64,000 nucleotides of DNA, from positions 6,776,622 through 6,840,621 of the forward strand of contig NC_092463.1 in the NCBI RefSeq assembly GCF_047495875.1, read 5' to 3'. Source of the DNA: Pithys albifrons albifrons (Eukaryota > Chordata > Aves > Passeriformes > Thamnophilidae). A model generated the notes under the pieces. It was not told where the DNA came from, ran no database searches, and saw only the letters and a program-made list of their open reading frames with translations. This document shows positions 23,794 through 36,632 of the stretch, piece after piece (positions within the stretch are counted from its first letter, which is position 1; the number at the start of each line of letters is the position of its first letter). The translations under genes and the position numbers were made by a program.

Positions 23794-26700
23794 ACAATGC
23801 ACAACAAGTAGTATTGAAGTGTCCCTCACCCACCAGTCATATGTGCAGACTTTGGGAAGCTGAGATGCAGTCTGTGTCACCGTGGGCTTCCTGTCAGGTG
23901 CCCCTCTGCTCATGTGCTGGTCCTGCTGCCACGTGAGGTCCCACAGCCACATTTTCCTTGTACGCAGGTGTTATTGTGGCATCTTCAGTGGAAAAATTGT
24001 AAAATTTATTTTGTCATATTTTCTTTTATTTTTGTATTTATAACTCAAGACCAGGGTCTGAAGGCTACAACTATGCTGCCCTACGTACTCTGTGATCTTT
24101 GTTCCCTGATGGTTTTCATCCCGGACAGGACTGATGTGCACCTTGTGGGGAAATTCCATTCTTTAGGAAGTCAGAAGTTTTTCATCTGTAATTGCAGATG
24201 CTAATTATGAAATGTCTGATCAAAGGGGAAAGGATCCAGGATATTCAGGATAAAGCCATGTCCATGGCATGAGGTTCTGTCTGTGTTTCCAGCTCCAGAA
24301 GGTATTTCTCTCTCTAGTTTTGCTCCTCAGATGAATTTGTCCAGTTTCTAAGTGACAAATGTCTACGTCCTCATGACTGCTGGTTTCTTTCACGTCTGCT
24401 GTTTTGCTGACGTATAAACACTTCCCTGTTGTCAGGGATTGAGTGTTCTAAATCAGAGTCTGCAGAATTTCTGCTTTCCCCACTGCTTTTTGTGTACAAT
24501 GTAAAAGGAACAGCTCCAACAGGAGAATTGTGGAAGAGAGGCAGACTGGCACGACAAGCTAAGTGCTTTGATGTAAGGACTGTTCCCTAGATTGCAGGAG
24601 ATTTGGGTTTAGAATCTTTACTGATACCTTAAGCACCTGTAACTGGTATGCTCATATTACAGAAGAATAATTTTGTTATCAGCCACTTTCCTGTTTGGTT
24701 TGGGCAAAATTTTGTGTTTCATTTGAATCACTAATTCTTCACTGATGTTAATAAACATTTCCTAATTAAGGTTACCATTCAAATCCAAACCCTGAATGGG
24801 TTTGGTTTCAGTCAGCCAACAGTTTTTGAGGAACAATAATAGTAATTTTATTTCCCTCCCCCAAAAAATTCCTGGTTAAAGACTCAGTGGGAGCAGGTGA
24901 AATCCAAATCTTTCAGAGATTCTCTGTTCATCCAGGTATCAGGGTGCATAACCCAGGATGTTGCATAAGTATGTAGGCTATCAATGACAAAGAAAGCGTA
25001 GGATTGTGTTTAAAATAGACAGAAAAATATAGAAAATTATATGTCAGCAAAATCACCTCCAAGCATGTTTCAGAATTTTCCATGAGGTATCAGGGATCTT
25101 TGACCTAGGCTCCAAAAAATTTATTCTGTCTTTCGTTATGTATCTTAGTCACAGACTGACACTTCAGGTTCACTTCAGCAGCATCTGTGCCATCAGAATC
25201 CAGTGTGAGTTCTCCTGTGACAGCATTAGATCAATCATGTTTTAAAGAATGTAAGTAATTGCATCTACTCTGTCTTCCAAGACAGTCCAAATGTGACACT
25301 TTGGGTTCACTGCAACCTGAGTTGCTAACACAGGTTGGAAGGTGAGAGAAAAGGATCACAAAGCTGTATTTTTAATGTTCTTATGTAAAAGGAGTTGTTT
25401 TCAAGTAAAAAAATAAATATATATATAAGCAAAATGCCTTGAATTAGTTTTTGAAAAATGTGATAAATCTTGAGGACTCTGTTGAAATCCAAGCCCTGTT
25501 AGCCCTTATTGAACATGCACTGTGGTTATGATTTTAATGGATAGGTCAGGGTTTTTGAGGTCCAGATGTCTGCAATAACCTCTGTGATTCCTTTTAAAGG
25601 AATCTTTGCTACAGTGACAAACCTAAATAGAGAGTAGAAAATGCTACCCAGGTTTAATTTCTTGGTTAACACCTTCTGAAGGGCTGGTACATGTGGTCTT
25701 TGAGAAAAATGCATTACAAGCTTGGTGACAGGGATCTTCCTCATGCTGTAGATGTTCTGAAAGGCTATCATGATATGTGCATCTTTGCTAAGCCTGCATG
25801 TCCTTTCCATAGCCTTGTATGCAGGCACTGGGAATTCCAAGCAAGCCAAAATCAGACCAGAACAAGACTGTGCTTTTCATGTCAATGGCAGATAATCTCT
25901 GGAGCAAGTGTGAAATTTCTGTTCATCTTTTCATGTGTTTATTACTGGCACCTCTTAAAATGAGATTAGGTGTTTTTCAAAATGGAACTGGATTTGAAAT
26001 GGGAAAAAATCCCAGGAAGTTCTCAGGCATACATTACACAGAAATTCAGACTAGATAATAGCAGTATTTCCTCCTGACCTTGCAATCTCCCTATATATTA
26101 CACATGCTCTGGCAAGGCTGTGTCACCCCTGTGGGGCAGTGGGAATTGAGATACTTTCACTGCTATGAGTTTGCACACACAGAGCATTCCCTCCGGCTTT
26201 ACTTTTGCTATCCTGCTAACAGAAATGCCCTACACATTTCTCCTTTTCTTCCTGTGCCCCTCAATGGGCCCTGCTGAGTGGGAAGGGTCTCTAAGGACAT
26301 CCTGCAGCTGCAGCTCTTAAAGGCTTAGCTGAGGGTTCTCGTAGGGGAAGGAGGATGAGAGACACTAGACAAGCTATTCTCTTCCTCCTCCTTGTCTCAT
26401 GTCCAGACAAATCTTCTACCTGGCATTTTATTCAGGTGGAAGGAGAGTGAGCATTGAAAGCCGTAAGGATTATATCTTTACATTTTTTCAGAGATTCTAG
26501 CAAGTAGAAAGTCAGGATGGACCAGCACGAGTATTTCCAAAGAGCAATTGAGAAATAAAGGCCAAGGGAATGGTACAGACACTAAAATTTCTCCTTTCCA
26601 CTTCAAAATGTTCTCATTAGTCCTTCTCAGACTCCATCCACAGGTAAAGAGGGGGATTAGGTAATCGGTGGTTGTGACTGGTCCATTGCTGTAAGATCTG

Positions 26701-29286
26701 TGATGAGGTAATGAGAACACATCAGGATGGTTTCATCTCAGTGTCTTAAGCTATCCATTTTTCTACAAAGAAATGAGAATCAAAGGGTTTTATTGATTAA
26801 CTTAATCATCTGAATCTGTTTTTCATGTGTCCTTGATAAAATCAAAGCACCGCACCCCTGCCAGGCATTAAAAGGTCAGATTCAAGGGTCACTAAAAGCA
26901 GCAGAGTGCTTAATCAGGAGCCCTTACAGAGCAGCACAAAGATGTTCCTCCTTTTCTCTACATGATTTATTCTTTAATAAGGATGAGCAAGATGGCAGCC
27001 TTTGCAGCACGCTGTGCTGGCTGCTCTGCAGTGGGACCCAGTGATTTGCAAACTCTCTGAAGTGTTAATGTCTGTGTGAACAGCTTGGAGGATACAGCGC
27101 TGCCTTATTGCTCTAAATGCCCAGTCATATGAGCCTGACTAATTCTGAGTAAAAAAAGCAGTTGCAGGACTCATTATGCAGATATGAATTTTTAAATGGT
27201 GTATCTTTATTACCTTCTGGTTTCCAACACAGGCTCCAATATTTGGTAACTCAAGGCAGAGGAGCTCAGTCCCTGGGTCTTTCGTGGACTATCTAGCCTT
27301 CATTAGAAGGTGCTAGCTGGCTGTTATGGTAGACTTGGCTTATTAGGTTCATTCTCAAATAGCAAGGAGGATGGATTTGGGGCTACAGGAACCTTCAGAT
27401 GAGCTTTTATGAGTGCAAAATGCAATAGAGGGAGTTGAAAGTTAAGCATTTTGCCTCAGTTTGTTGTAGCTCCAGGAATCCCTTTGTGTGGGATTCACCA
27501 CTCGGTTTAAGCACAGGGTCTCCTGATAGGTGGCACAGACCTCACAACATCATCTTCTCCAGAGTAGTTTAGAACGCAGTGTGCCTACATCAGCTATTCA
27601 CACATTTTGTATATAAAGAATATGGCCTCATGTGTTCCCATCCTGAAAAGAACCAACCAACCAACCTGCCTTGCACAGTCTGCTACTGCTCCTTCATCCT
27701 TTCAGATGAGATTCACCGCACCATCTCTGGTCACCACAGTCACAGTTCCTTGGGGGTTGGGTGGATTTTGCCCTCTGCGCTCTCACAACTCTTCCAGCTC
27801 CACTTGGAGGTCAAATCAAGCCCAGCAGCAGCTTGTGGCTTGGCTGCAGCAAGCAGACCCTCGGTGGTGAGGGACGAGTGGTTTGCAGTTGCAGCCCTGA
27901 CACAGGAATGCACCCAGCTTGACTCCTTCTCCTGTAGCAGAAGTGTTGTAATTAGACAAAGTAGCTCAGAGCACAGACCTGTCACAGATCAGGCTGTGAT
28001 ACAGACACCGTGTACCAGAGAACTCCACCTCCTTTGTCTTCCCACCTTTCCCCCTTGGGGATGCATGACTATTATGTTAATTTTTGCAGAAAGGTGAAGT
28101 ATTAAAGTGGGAGAGGGCAGGTAGAAGGTGAAGACATGTGAACAATACACAGGTGAGATGGGCTCCTGCTGTCCTAGAACATTTTCAAATGTTTAAAACA
28201 TGTAATTGGGGGCAGTTGAAAGTTGAAAGAGTGCACAGGGAGCCTTTTATGTGGAGGGCTGGTGCTTACGTGAGGGATTGCCCTTTCATCTCTCTGATCC
28301 TGGCAGCCTCCAGGAGCAGTCATATTCAAATGGCTGAAGGATTAGGAAAACAAGTTCCATGTGATGGACAAAATAAGAATCACATTTGCCCTTTCCTTTC
28401 AAGTCATCCTTTTTCATCCTGAATCTTTGCTAAATAAATAAATCTTCCCACCGAGTGCTACCATTTATTGTCTGCATTTCTGACATAAACTTGCCTTTTC
28501 CGTGTTCTGTTTTGTGAGCCATGGAGACCATTCTAAAACCCTGGGGAAATGTAATTGTGCATCTGATTTCCTGTTGGTGAAGGCAAACGTTTTCAAGCAG
28601 ATCTGCTGACTGTTGGCAACCACTTAGTAAGAAATCTAAAGGGAACCTGAAACTCAAAAAATGCTGAGCCTTTTAAAAGCTGTCTGCTTAGACAGAATTT
28701 GATGGAGGGAGGGAAAAAGTTTGCTTATTTTTTCCACTTTTGAGTTTGCAGATGGAGCTCAGCTCTTATGAGAGCAAGGGATGAGTAGCGTGGATATGAG
28801 CCAGACATAGGACTGGTAGGCTGTGTTGCGACTGCCCCAGATAGATGTGTTGATACCTTGGTGTGAAGCATCCTCTGCTGTTCCCATCCCAAACAACTCC
28901 TGATCACAGACTAACAGCTGATGTGGTGTTGATTATCATAACACTCAGGGAAGGTTATGGAGGAGCCTGCTTTTCATCAAAGACTAAGCTGGGAGAGTTC
29001 ATCTCCATCTAGTTGAGCTGAAGTTTTCAGACCAGTTGGATATGTTTTACTGATCTTGTTGCTCACTTGTGTGGCCCTGAGATAGAAATATTTGAATATT
29101 ACCCTGTGTTTGCTATGTGTGCACAAGCTGATTCAAAGGGCAATGAAGGCAGACACCTCAGATTCTCCTGTCTTTTATGCTGAAGAATCCAGAGGCATCT
29201 CCCTGGCTACAAATACCCTACACCAATGAAGTGTCACCATTTTAAGGAATGCCATATACAGTATAGCTGTGGGTAAAAGGAGAAGT
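23794..29286. other. Long noncoding stretch
   Basis: No repeat family recognised with confidence. A TA-rich patch lies at 25408-25430 and four AACC units at 27651-27667. The 172-codon plus-strand frame at 27579-28097 overlaps two other frames in different phases and has no domain. The segment 26850-27130 has a mixed composition that could reflect conservation, but this cannot be judged from one sequence. Confidence 0.5.
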
Positions 29287-29695
29287 ATCACAGAATGATA
29301 GGATGGTTTGGGTTGGAAGGGACTTTAAAGATCACCTAATTCCACTCTGCCTGCCATGAGCAGGGACGCCTTCCACTAGACCAGGTGGCTCAGAGCCCCT
29401 TCCACCTTGGCCTTGAACACTTCTAGGCATGGTGCATCCTCAGCTTCTCAGGGCAGCCTGTGCCAGTGCCTCACCACCCTCCCAGTAACGCATTTCCTTC
29501 TAACATCTAACCTAAACCTACCTTCTTTCAGTTTGAGGTCATTCCTCCTCATTCCATGCCCCTTGTCCAAAGTCCCTCTCCAGCTCTCTTGCAGCACCTT
29601 TAGGTACTGGAAGGTGCTCTAAGGTCTCCCCATAGCCTTGTCTTCTCCAGGCTGAACAACCACGACTCCCTCAGCCTATATTCATGGGAGAGGTT
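29287..29695 (-). mobile_element. CR1 LINE fragment (about 410 bp), inverted
   Basis: On the plus strand it begins 'tcacagaatgataggatgg', 'tttgggttggaagggact', 'ttaaagatcacctaattcca'. It continues through 'ccactagaccaggtggctca', 'ggccttgaacacttctagg', 'ctcagggcagcctgtgccag', 'tttgaggtcattcctcctca' and 'tctccaggctgaacaacc'. This is the reverse complement of the last 400 bases of avian CR1, in unbroken order. The 71-codon plus-strand frame 29407-29622 lies inside it. Confidence 0.96.
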
Positions 29696-31237
29696 TCAAA
29701 GCATGAATAAAGAGATATCCAGAGGTTACAATGTTCTGTGAGCTCCTGAATGACCGTGGAGCATAAGCAGGATTTAGCTCTCATCTGAAAGACCAAGGCT
29801 GGTTAAACACTTCTTCTGTATTTGAGAATTTTGAATTGCTGAATGGACTGTGACAACATTTGAACTTCCACCTAAAGGACACTGATAAACTTTGGACAAA
29901 GTGTTATAATGATAGCAGGTGTTTCACTGGTAGTATCCTGGGGTAACTGAAAGATGGATTTCATGTTTACACAACCATAGTATTTTTTACCTGCTTTTTA
30001 AAAAGAAACCTATCCTGCCCCAAATCCACCCCCAGATCTCCCTCAGGCAGTACTGCTCACAATATATAAAAAGTCTCCATGTGAAATATTTTGAAAATGT
30101 TGCAACTTGTTGTTGATAAAGGACTACTCACTGTGGCTCTACCAAGAAAGTTTGGCTTGCCTATACCTCTCCTTTGTATGCTGGTCCAGAGCCTGAGAAA
30201 GAAATCAGAACCAGGCAACCCAAGCCTTCACTTCCCGAAGTCACCTTCTGCCCCAGTGCAGGGACAGTCTGGGGACACGGGCCCCAAAAGACTGATGGCA
30301 GCATAAGCTTGGAGGGTTGTGAGTGAGTGTTTTTCTCCAATCCCATTACCAGTTTACCACACTACTGTTCTCACAGAGCACTGCCTTTTTGTGCATTAAT
30401 GCACTGTAGGCAATACTGAGCAGTTTGCATGTGGCGTGGTCTGAACTCAGAGAGTTTCATTACAATTGTGGAAAGTGTAACTATTTTCTACAGTGCTAGA
30501 CATGATGCTCAAGGTTGTAGAGATATGACAAGGGGTGGTGCAGCAGATACAAGCTGTGTCTGGCTCTGGCAGCCTCTCTTTGATAAATGTGTGAAGAGGG
30601 TAGCCATGTTCATCTGTCAAGGGAAAGTGGTTTTGGAAGGCTCAAAGCCCTTTGGAATGTTGGAAGGCATTAATTTCTCTGGGGTTTTTTCCTACATTTT
30701 AATTATCCTGTATTGTTAATATTTACAATGTGTGGGGCTTTTTCTTGCAAAGCATGAGATAAAGGGGCATATTAGTAATGTTAGATAAAGTAATTTCTAT
30801 CCTTTCAAAAGGATTTTTGACTGTGACTCAGGTGGAAAATTTAAATTTTCTTTGGAATTATATTTTCATCTTGTGAACTGGACCACCAGCCTTCAGAATA
30901 GGAATGTATGGGAAAGGCAGCAGAGCTGTCATGTGACCACACAAGAGTCAGCACCGTTGCATGGCTTTATGTGTGCTTGCATGCCTAAGACAAGAAACAT
31001 CAGCAGTAAATACAAACAGAACAGAGTTTGACCTAATGGATATGGAAGATACACATTCACCCTGCAAGAAAATCTCCCAGCAGGGTCTGGATGTGTATTA
31101 CACATTCTGGCCTTTTGGACAACTGTTCATTTCTCCTAAATACTTTGTCCCCTAAAAATGATGATGCTTTTTAAACAGCCTTCTGTCATGCTGCAGAGAC
31201 CCTCTCAAACAGTAGCATACTAGCACTAGCTAGCCCA

Positions 31238-31265
31238 CTTAATGAATATTCATAATTAATGAATA
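31238..31265. promoter_or_regulatory. Possible POU/homeodomain binding-site cluster
   Basis: ATGAATATTCAT at 31242-31253 is a perfect palindrome fitting the POU-dimer pattern ATGMATATKCAT. It is followed at once by AATTAATGAATAAA, which adds overlapping TAAT/ATTA cores. Known for the POU and homeodomain families; any regulatory role here is inferred. Confidence 0.3.
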
Positions 31266-34200
31266 AACCGTCATTTGTATTCATGCAGCTAGTTCCTCCT
31301 GCATGGTGGCATTAAAGTAGATACACGGGTTTTAAATGTGAAGGGCTGATTAAGAAGAGAGGAGAAGGCAGATTTCACACTTCAGTTAGTGCTTTTGAGT
31401 CAGTCCCTCTGGTTGCAGATTGCCTAATGCAATCGACTGCTCCCCACAGCTGCTGCTGAGGATGAGAAGTAATCCAACTTGCCCTCAAGTCTCTGGTTAA
31501 CAGCAGAGGTCATGGGAAAGCAATGTTGTGGTACTTGACATATTAACACTGCAATTAAAGAGAGGCTAGGAAATAAAATCCTGCTGATGGCTGGCTTGTC
31601 AACATCATATCTCTGCATTCTGGCTGATATTCAGGACAGATGCCTGTGAAAAGCAAATGAAATCTACCTCTATTCCATAGCCTGCAGAAGGAGTGTGACT
31701 TTCACACCAGGAAAGGCACAGACAGGACTCAGAACTGCACAGATGCATCTGCCCCAATCACATCCTGGCAATGTTCCCCTCTGCTGAAAGCAGCATTTGG
31801 TGCAGTGCAGCCATCTCTGCAATCTCTCCATAAAGGCATTTGGCTGTTCGTTGATTTCTGTCATCCCCAGGTTCACACTTGTGCCCTCTTTCAGACCCTT
31901 TAAGTTTACACCCTCTTCTTTTCCTACCTATTTTAACTCAGTTGTAACTCAGGAAGGAGGTGATACTTTAGGCATCCCCATAGATCTTGCTCCCAGTGCA
32001 AGGATCTCCAGAGGAGCAGGCTGAAGGACCTCGATCCTTGTTGCATGGAAGGGGTGGTTTGATATGGAGGCAGGATGGGAATAGAAAGACAGTGTGTGCT
32101 GGCAAAGGTCCTATTAGCAGCCTCTTGACTGCTGACAGCCCTCTCTGGTCCCCCTAACTCAGCATTTTAACTTCATGGCATGCAGCCCTCTTGAGGGGCC
32201 AGGCAGCAGATTGTGGGGTCTCTCTGGAGGTGGCAGAAGTGATTCAACACCACTTTTTGGCCTTTGTATCCTGGGATAGCAGAGAAAGCAGAGGAGCACC
32301 CTAAACATCCTTTTTGTACGTCTCTTCCTGCCCAGGACTGTGAGTGACATTGAGAGGACCCATTTGGGTACTATCCCATTGGAATCCAAGCTGGTTTTCT
32401 CTTGATGCCAGGTGGCTGAGGTGGAACAAGAAGCCTTGGTGCTGTCCCAGTGCAGAGATGTGCATCTCAGCCTCTACATGTGCATGCTGCCTTCTCACCT
32501 TTCTCTTGGGCAAATTTGCTCAAGATTTTTGTAGAGCACAAAGCTCATTTCTGTAACCTTCCATGTTACCCCTTAGCTGAGGAAACACTATTTTCAGATG
32601 TGAAATATATCAGTAAGCAAAATAAAAAGAGAACATTTAAATGCCTTCAAACTGTGCAAGTCCTTGAGCATGTTGTAGGGGAGAAAATTCTTCAAACAAA
32701 CGTCTCTGTGTGAATCCTCTAGGGTGCTTCATCTCCATTCCTGCCCTGTCCAGGCTGGAGGGGGGAGCTTGTGCAGGCCAGAAGGAACCACCGAAATACC
32801 TGTCTGGTATGTTCTCCACAGAAAAAACCCAACCAACCAACAAGAAAACCCCCAAAAAACATTTCCAACATGCATTTTCATAAGAAAGTCATTTTTCTAG
32901 AAAAGCAGAGTCTGCTTTGGAAACAAAGTGCACATCAAGTCTGTGTGTGAGGGAAATGCACACTAAACTAAAATTCCTTAGGGAAGTCATTGTCCATTTT
33001 TTCTCAGATATAAACAACTTTAAAAATTAAAGTAGTGGAAAGTATGAGCCCGAGTTATCTATCAAACACGAGGACCAAACCTTTGTGAGCCATTCTATCT
33101 CTACAAATTTGGTGTGAAACCCCTGTCAATCCTGCAATGGGTAAATGGCTTCCCTTAACTCCATTTCCTCTCCTTTTCTTTGCTTCTAGTACTCTCTGAA
33201 ATAGTTTTCCTTTCTCTTGCTTTATTAGATTTGTCTGAACTTGGCTTTGTAACATTTTAAAGTGATCAAGGCCCTCCTGGCTAGTTTTGCAGTCTGATGC
33301 ACTATATGTAGCTACAGTTGCTGTCCAATAAATAAATGCTCCTTGGTGCTCACCCTGTGAGAAGAGGAGAAGGGTTTTGGTAGTAGACCAAGAGACAACT
33401 GGAACAGTGCCCCATAGCAGTGTGTGAAAATGGACCCACTCTACTATTGGGAATTACATTTGAAATATCTTTACTGAAGGTGACTGGTCAGAAAATGAAA
33501 TATTCATTCTGAAGGAAGGTTACAATTTTATTTTCAAACCAGCAGAAGTCAAAATTTAATACCAAGTGAAGTTTGGGCACTTTTTTTTTCTGAAACATTG
33601 AAAAACTTGCTTGAAATGCTTCGTAATGGTAATTTGGAACATTTTGCTCTTAATTCTGCTTGTCACAATGGTAGCTAAAATTATTCTATTGAAACAAAAT
33701 GATTGAATCTATCACAGTGGAATGTAATTTCCGGTGAAAGTACTGATGGACTTTGATATCTTCCTGCAGTATTTCATGATTTTGTCAAAAAAAGCACTTG
33801 TAACACTTAATCAAGCAGCCTTTTTTGACTTGTTATTCCATTGTCATGTATGATACTTTGTGTAAAAACAGCAAAATATAAATTAACCACAGTGGACAGA
33901 AATGTAGATTTGGATGCTTCGCATTTAGATAACCAACACAGAGAAAGGAATCACAGGGGGTTTGGTCTGTATCCCATCTGATTCTCTGTTCAGTTGCCCA
34001 AATAATTTAGTCTCACTGAGTTCCCTTCCTCCCTCCCAGGTATCTGTCTAAGCATGGGGATGAAAGTCTAGGCCATGATGGCAGGAAAACCCAGCAAAGC
34101 TTTGTGATGATCCTCCTCCTTCTCTTCTTCCTTCTAACATGGAGTTTCTGCAGCACCAGGCTGTGATACCAGACCTGAGAAGACAATCCCTCTCCACCTT

Positions 34201-35464
34201 GACTGGGCTGGTAGCCATGTCTGCTAAACTCAAAATTTTTGTCAGTCTCTAGAGTCTGCCTTTGCCCAGGATGCCTCCAGTCCCACTCTGCAATGTGCCT
34301 GATCTCCGCTTGGCTTTTATGGAAGGAGACTGTGACTTTATTTATTTCTCAGAGAACTGAGCTCAGAGGGCTATAACAGCTAGACAGAGTCATGTGTAGG
34401 GGTGGAGGAGGTGATAGCTATTAGATGCTGTTTCACAAAGTGCTTCTCTTTCCAGTTAAACTCCTTCTCATCTGTGCTTTCTGAAGACCAGTCAATGGAT
34501 TATGAACCACTTGGGAGCTATAAATGATAAGCCTTTGCATCAGGTAGGCAGAGGGGCACAGTTAATGCTTACAGGGGCTCTTGGAGAGGAAGATCCTCTC
34601 CCACATGGAGTCATTCACCCGCCTTTGCAAGTGACAGCTCTCTAACACTAATACTCCTATTGCTTCTAACATATCAGCTTTGCTAGGCAGGGGCATAAAG
34701 CCCACAATATTAGCATCCAAGATACATGTCTATTAATAGCTGTTCACCAGTTCTTAATTAGATTGGCATACATTGAAGATATGTAGCTGAATAAAATTAG
34801 ACTGGATGCAGAACTACTATCAGAATTTCCAGGCTTCTAACTAGATTTTTCATTGTTGTCTTTATAATGTCAGTGAAATTTTTCTTAGGATGCACCATTA
34901 GAGAGAGATAATAAATAACCTGGCATACAGTTCCCTCTACCCCATTCCCTTCTGCATGATTGAATTTTTCAGCACCTAATAATATTCCTGCCAGCACAGC
35001 ATCATTTCTAAATCCCAACACAGAGGGGAAAAAAAGGTAAGTTTAGACAATATTGAAGGGAAGCAACTACAAGTTGGAATTGAAGTCTTGGCACTGAGTA
35101 CAAAGTCTGCCATTTATTCAACTTCTGAAGTACCCAGATTCCATTTTGGATGAACTTATTGTGAATATCTTAATTCAATGTGTGAGGACTTCATGACTTC
35201 ATTCAGGGCTTTTAAAAAATCTATTAAATGTTCCAATTGCTTTCTCAGAATTCACAGTTGTCCTCTGTGACTGACTGCTTTTTTGTTATTGGGTGGGTTG
35301 GGGTTTTTTTGCATCCAGCCTCAATAATTCAGACCTGTTAAGTGCTGACCGATTTTTTCAATGTCTTGAAGAGCACTAAAATTTCAGCCAGGTGCTGTAG
35401 CTAACTGCTTCACACTATGAAAATTCATAGGATCTCCAAAAGACCTGGCTTGTTCCCACTCATG

Positions 35465-35700
35465 ATGCAACTGTGCCAACCAATTCTAACATTTTTGACA
35501 GACGTACAGTGATTGGGGAAGGCAGGCAAGGGAGGGTAATATATCACCAGAGTACAGGATCACTCAGCTATAGCAACAACAACGGAAACCAGCAATGCTG
35601 CCTTCAAACTGAAATAGGAAGCAATGTTTTCAAAAGTAGACACTCACTCCTCCAGTGGGAGTCACTTGCCCAGGATGTCATGCACCCACGTTTTATGCAC
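35465..35700 (+). mobile_element. Possible remnant of an ancient CR1/L3-like LINE
   Basis: 'aactgaaataggaagcaatg' and 'tgggagtcacttgcccaggatg' recall the '..aggaagcaatatttcttcac..' and '..tggaactcattgccacaggatg..' blocks of old amniote LINEs. The similarity is thin and confined to two short words. Confidence 0.2.
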
Positions 35701-36305
35701 CCTATAGGGATATCATAACATAAACTTCACAGTCATCAAGTATTTGTGCTTTTATAACACTTAATGTTATGTAAACTGTCTGCCAGACCATGCCTCAGAA
35801 ATGCCTGTACGGCTTCTAACCCTGCTTGTGTCAAAGGAATTTATTTGCTTTTGTTACACAAGCCAGGAGTTAAATTCAACTAAATCTGTCAAATCAGAAA
35901 TGCTGGAGTGAGTTTTCTGCAAGAACTTCTCATTTCTTTGAGAGGTGGTACAGCAAGTTGGGGAGAGGGGGTTATCAGGGAGGTTTGATGCATCATCTAC
36001 GTTAGTGTGGAAGGAAGTGAATAATGAAATGATTCAATGACTTTACTGATGGAATTAAACAGTGTGACCAGAAATGGAAAGTGCTGGAAATGAAAATACA
36101 GCCCAGGAAATGAGAAAAAGCATGAAAAGGAAGCTTGCCATTTGACTGCAGGTATTAACTTTGGTAAAGGCTGACAAGGTGGAGGTGTGGCAGGCATTCT
36201 AATGATAGTTCAGTAGACACCTCAGGAGAAGTTCATCTCGCACCCAACCTCTTCAGTCAAGTCTCAGTGAAATGTATTTTAATTCCTGTTGTTTATCGTT
36301 AAAAA

Positions 36306-36632
36306 TGCAGCCTTCCAGTGCCTGAAGGCAGCCTACAAGAAAAATGGAGAGGGACTTGTTACAGGAGCATGTAGTATCAGTACAAGGGGGAATGGCTTCC
36401 AAATGAAAGAGCTTAGGTTTAGATTAGACATTAGGACAAAATTCTTGACTGTGAGGGTGGTGAGCCACTGGAACAGGTTGCCCAGAGAAGCTGTGGGTGC
36501 CCCGTTCCTGGAAGTTTTCAGGCCACATTGGATGGGGCTCTGAGCACCCTGGCCATGTCAGGGGGGTTGTAACTGGATGATCTCTAAGCTTCTTTCCAAC
36601 TTAGGCCATTCCATGCTTCTATGATAATACAG
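36306..36632 (+). mobile_element. CR1 LINE fragment (about 325 bp, 3' end)
   Basis: Begins 'gcagccttccagtgcctgaa', 'ggcagcctacaagaaaaatg', 'gagagggacttgtta'. It runs through 'gggggaatggcttccaaatg', 'ttagattagacattagga', 'gtgagggtggtgagccactg', 'gaacaggttgcccagagaag' and ends 'ggccattccatgcttctatg'. Long blocks are near-intact, so this is one of the better preserved copies. The 84-codon plus-strand frame at 36289-36543 is formed by the repeat. Confidence 0.96.

Larger units (their letters stand above)
29696..36305. other. Long noncoding stretch
   Basis: Includes a 16-bp perfect palindrome (30835-30850), an AT-rich homeodomain/POU-type motif cluster (31238-31265), an AACC-rich patch (32825-32862) and a possible decayed LINE tail near 35460-35700. 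Open frames are all under 90 codons. Confidence 0.5.

Noticed and set aside
24575..24670. Possible third MIR-like fragment (ggagatttgggtttagaatc)
   Set aside because: One short block resembles the MIR tRNA-related part, but the following core blocks do not line up.
25165..25200. Weak resemblance to the start of U6 snRNA (ttcacttcagcagcatctg)
   Set aside because: Only a short word matches the U6 5' stem. The following invariant region is absent.
27579..28097. 172-codon plus-strand frame
   Set aside because: Overlaps open frames in other phases and on the minus strand, has no domain and no splice context.
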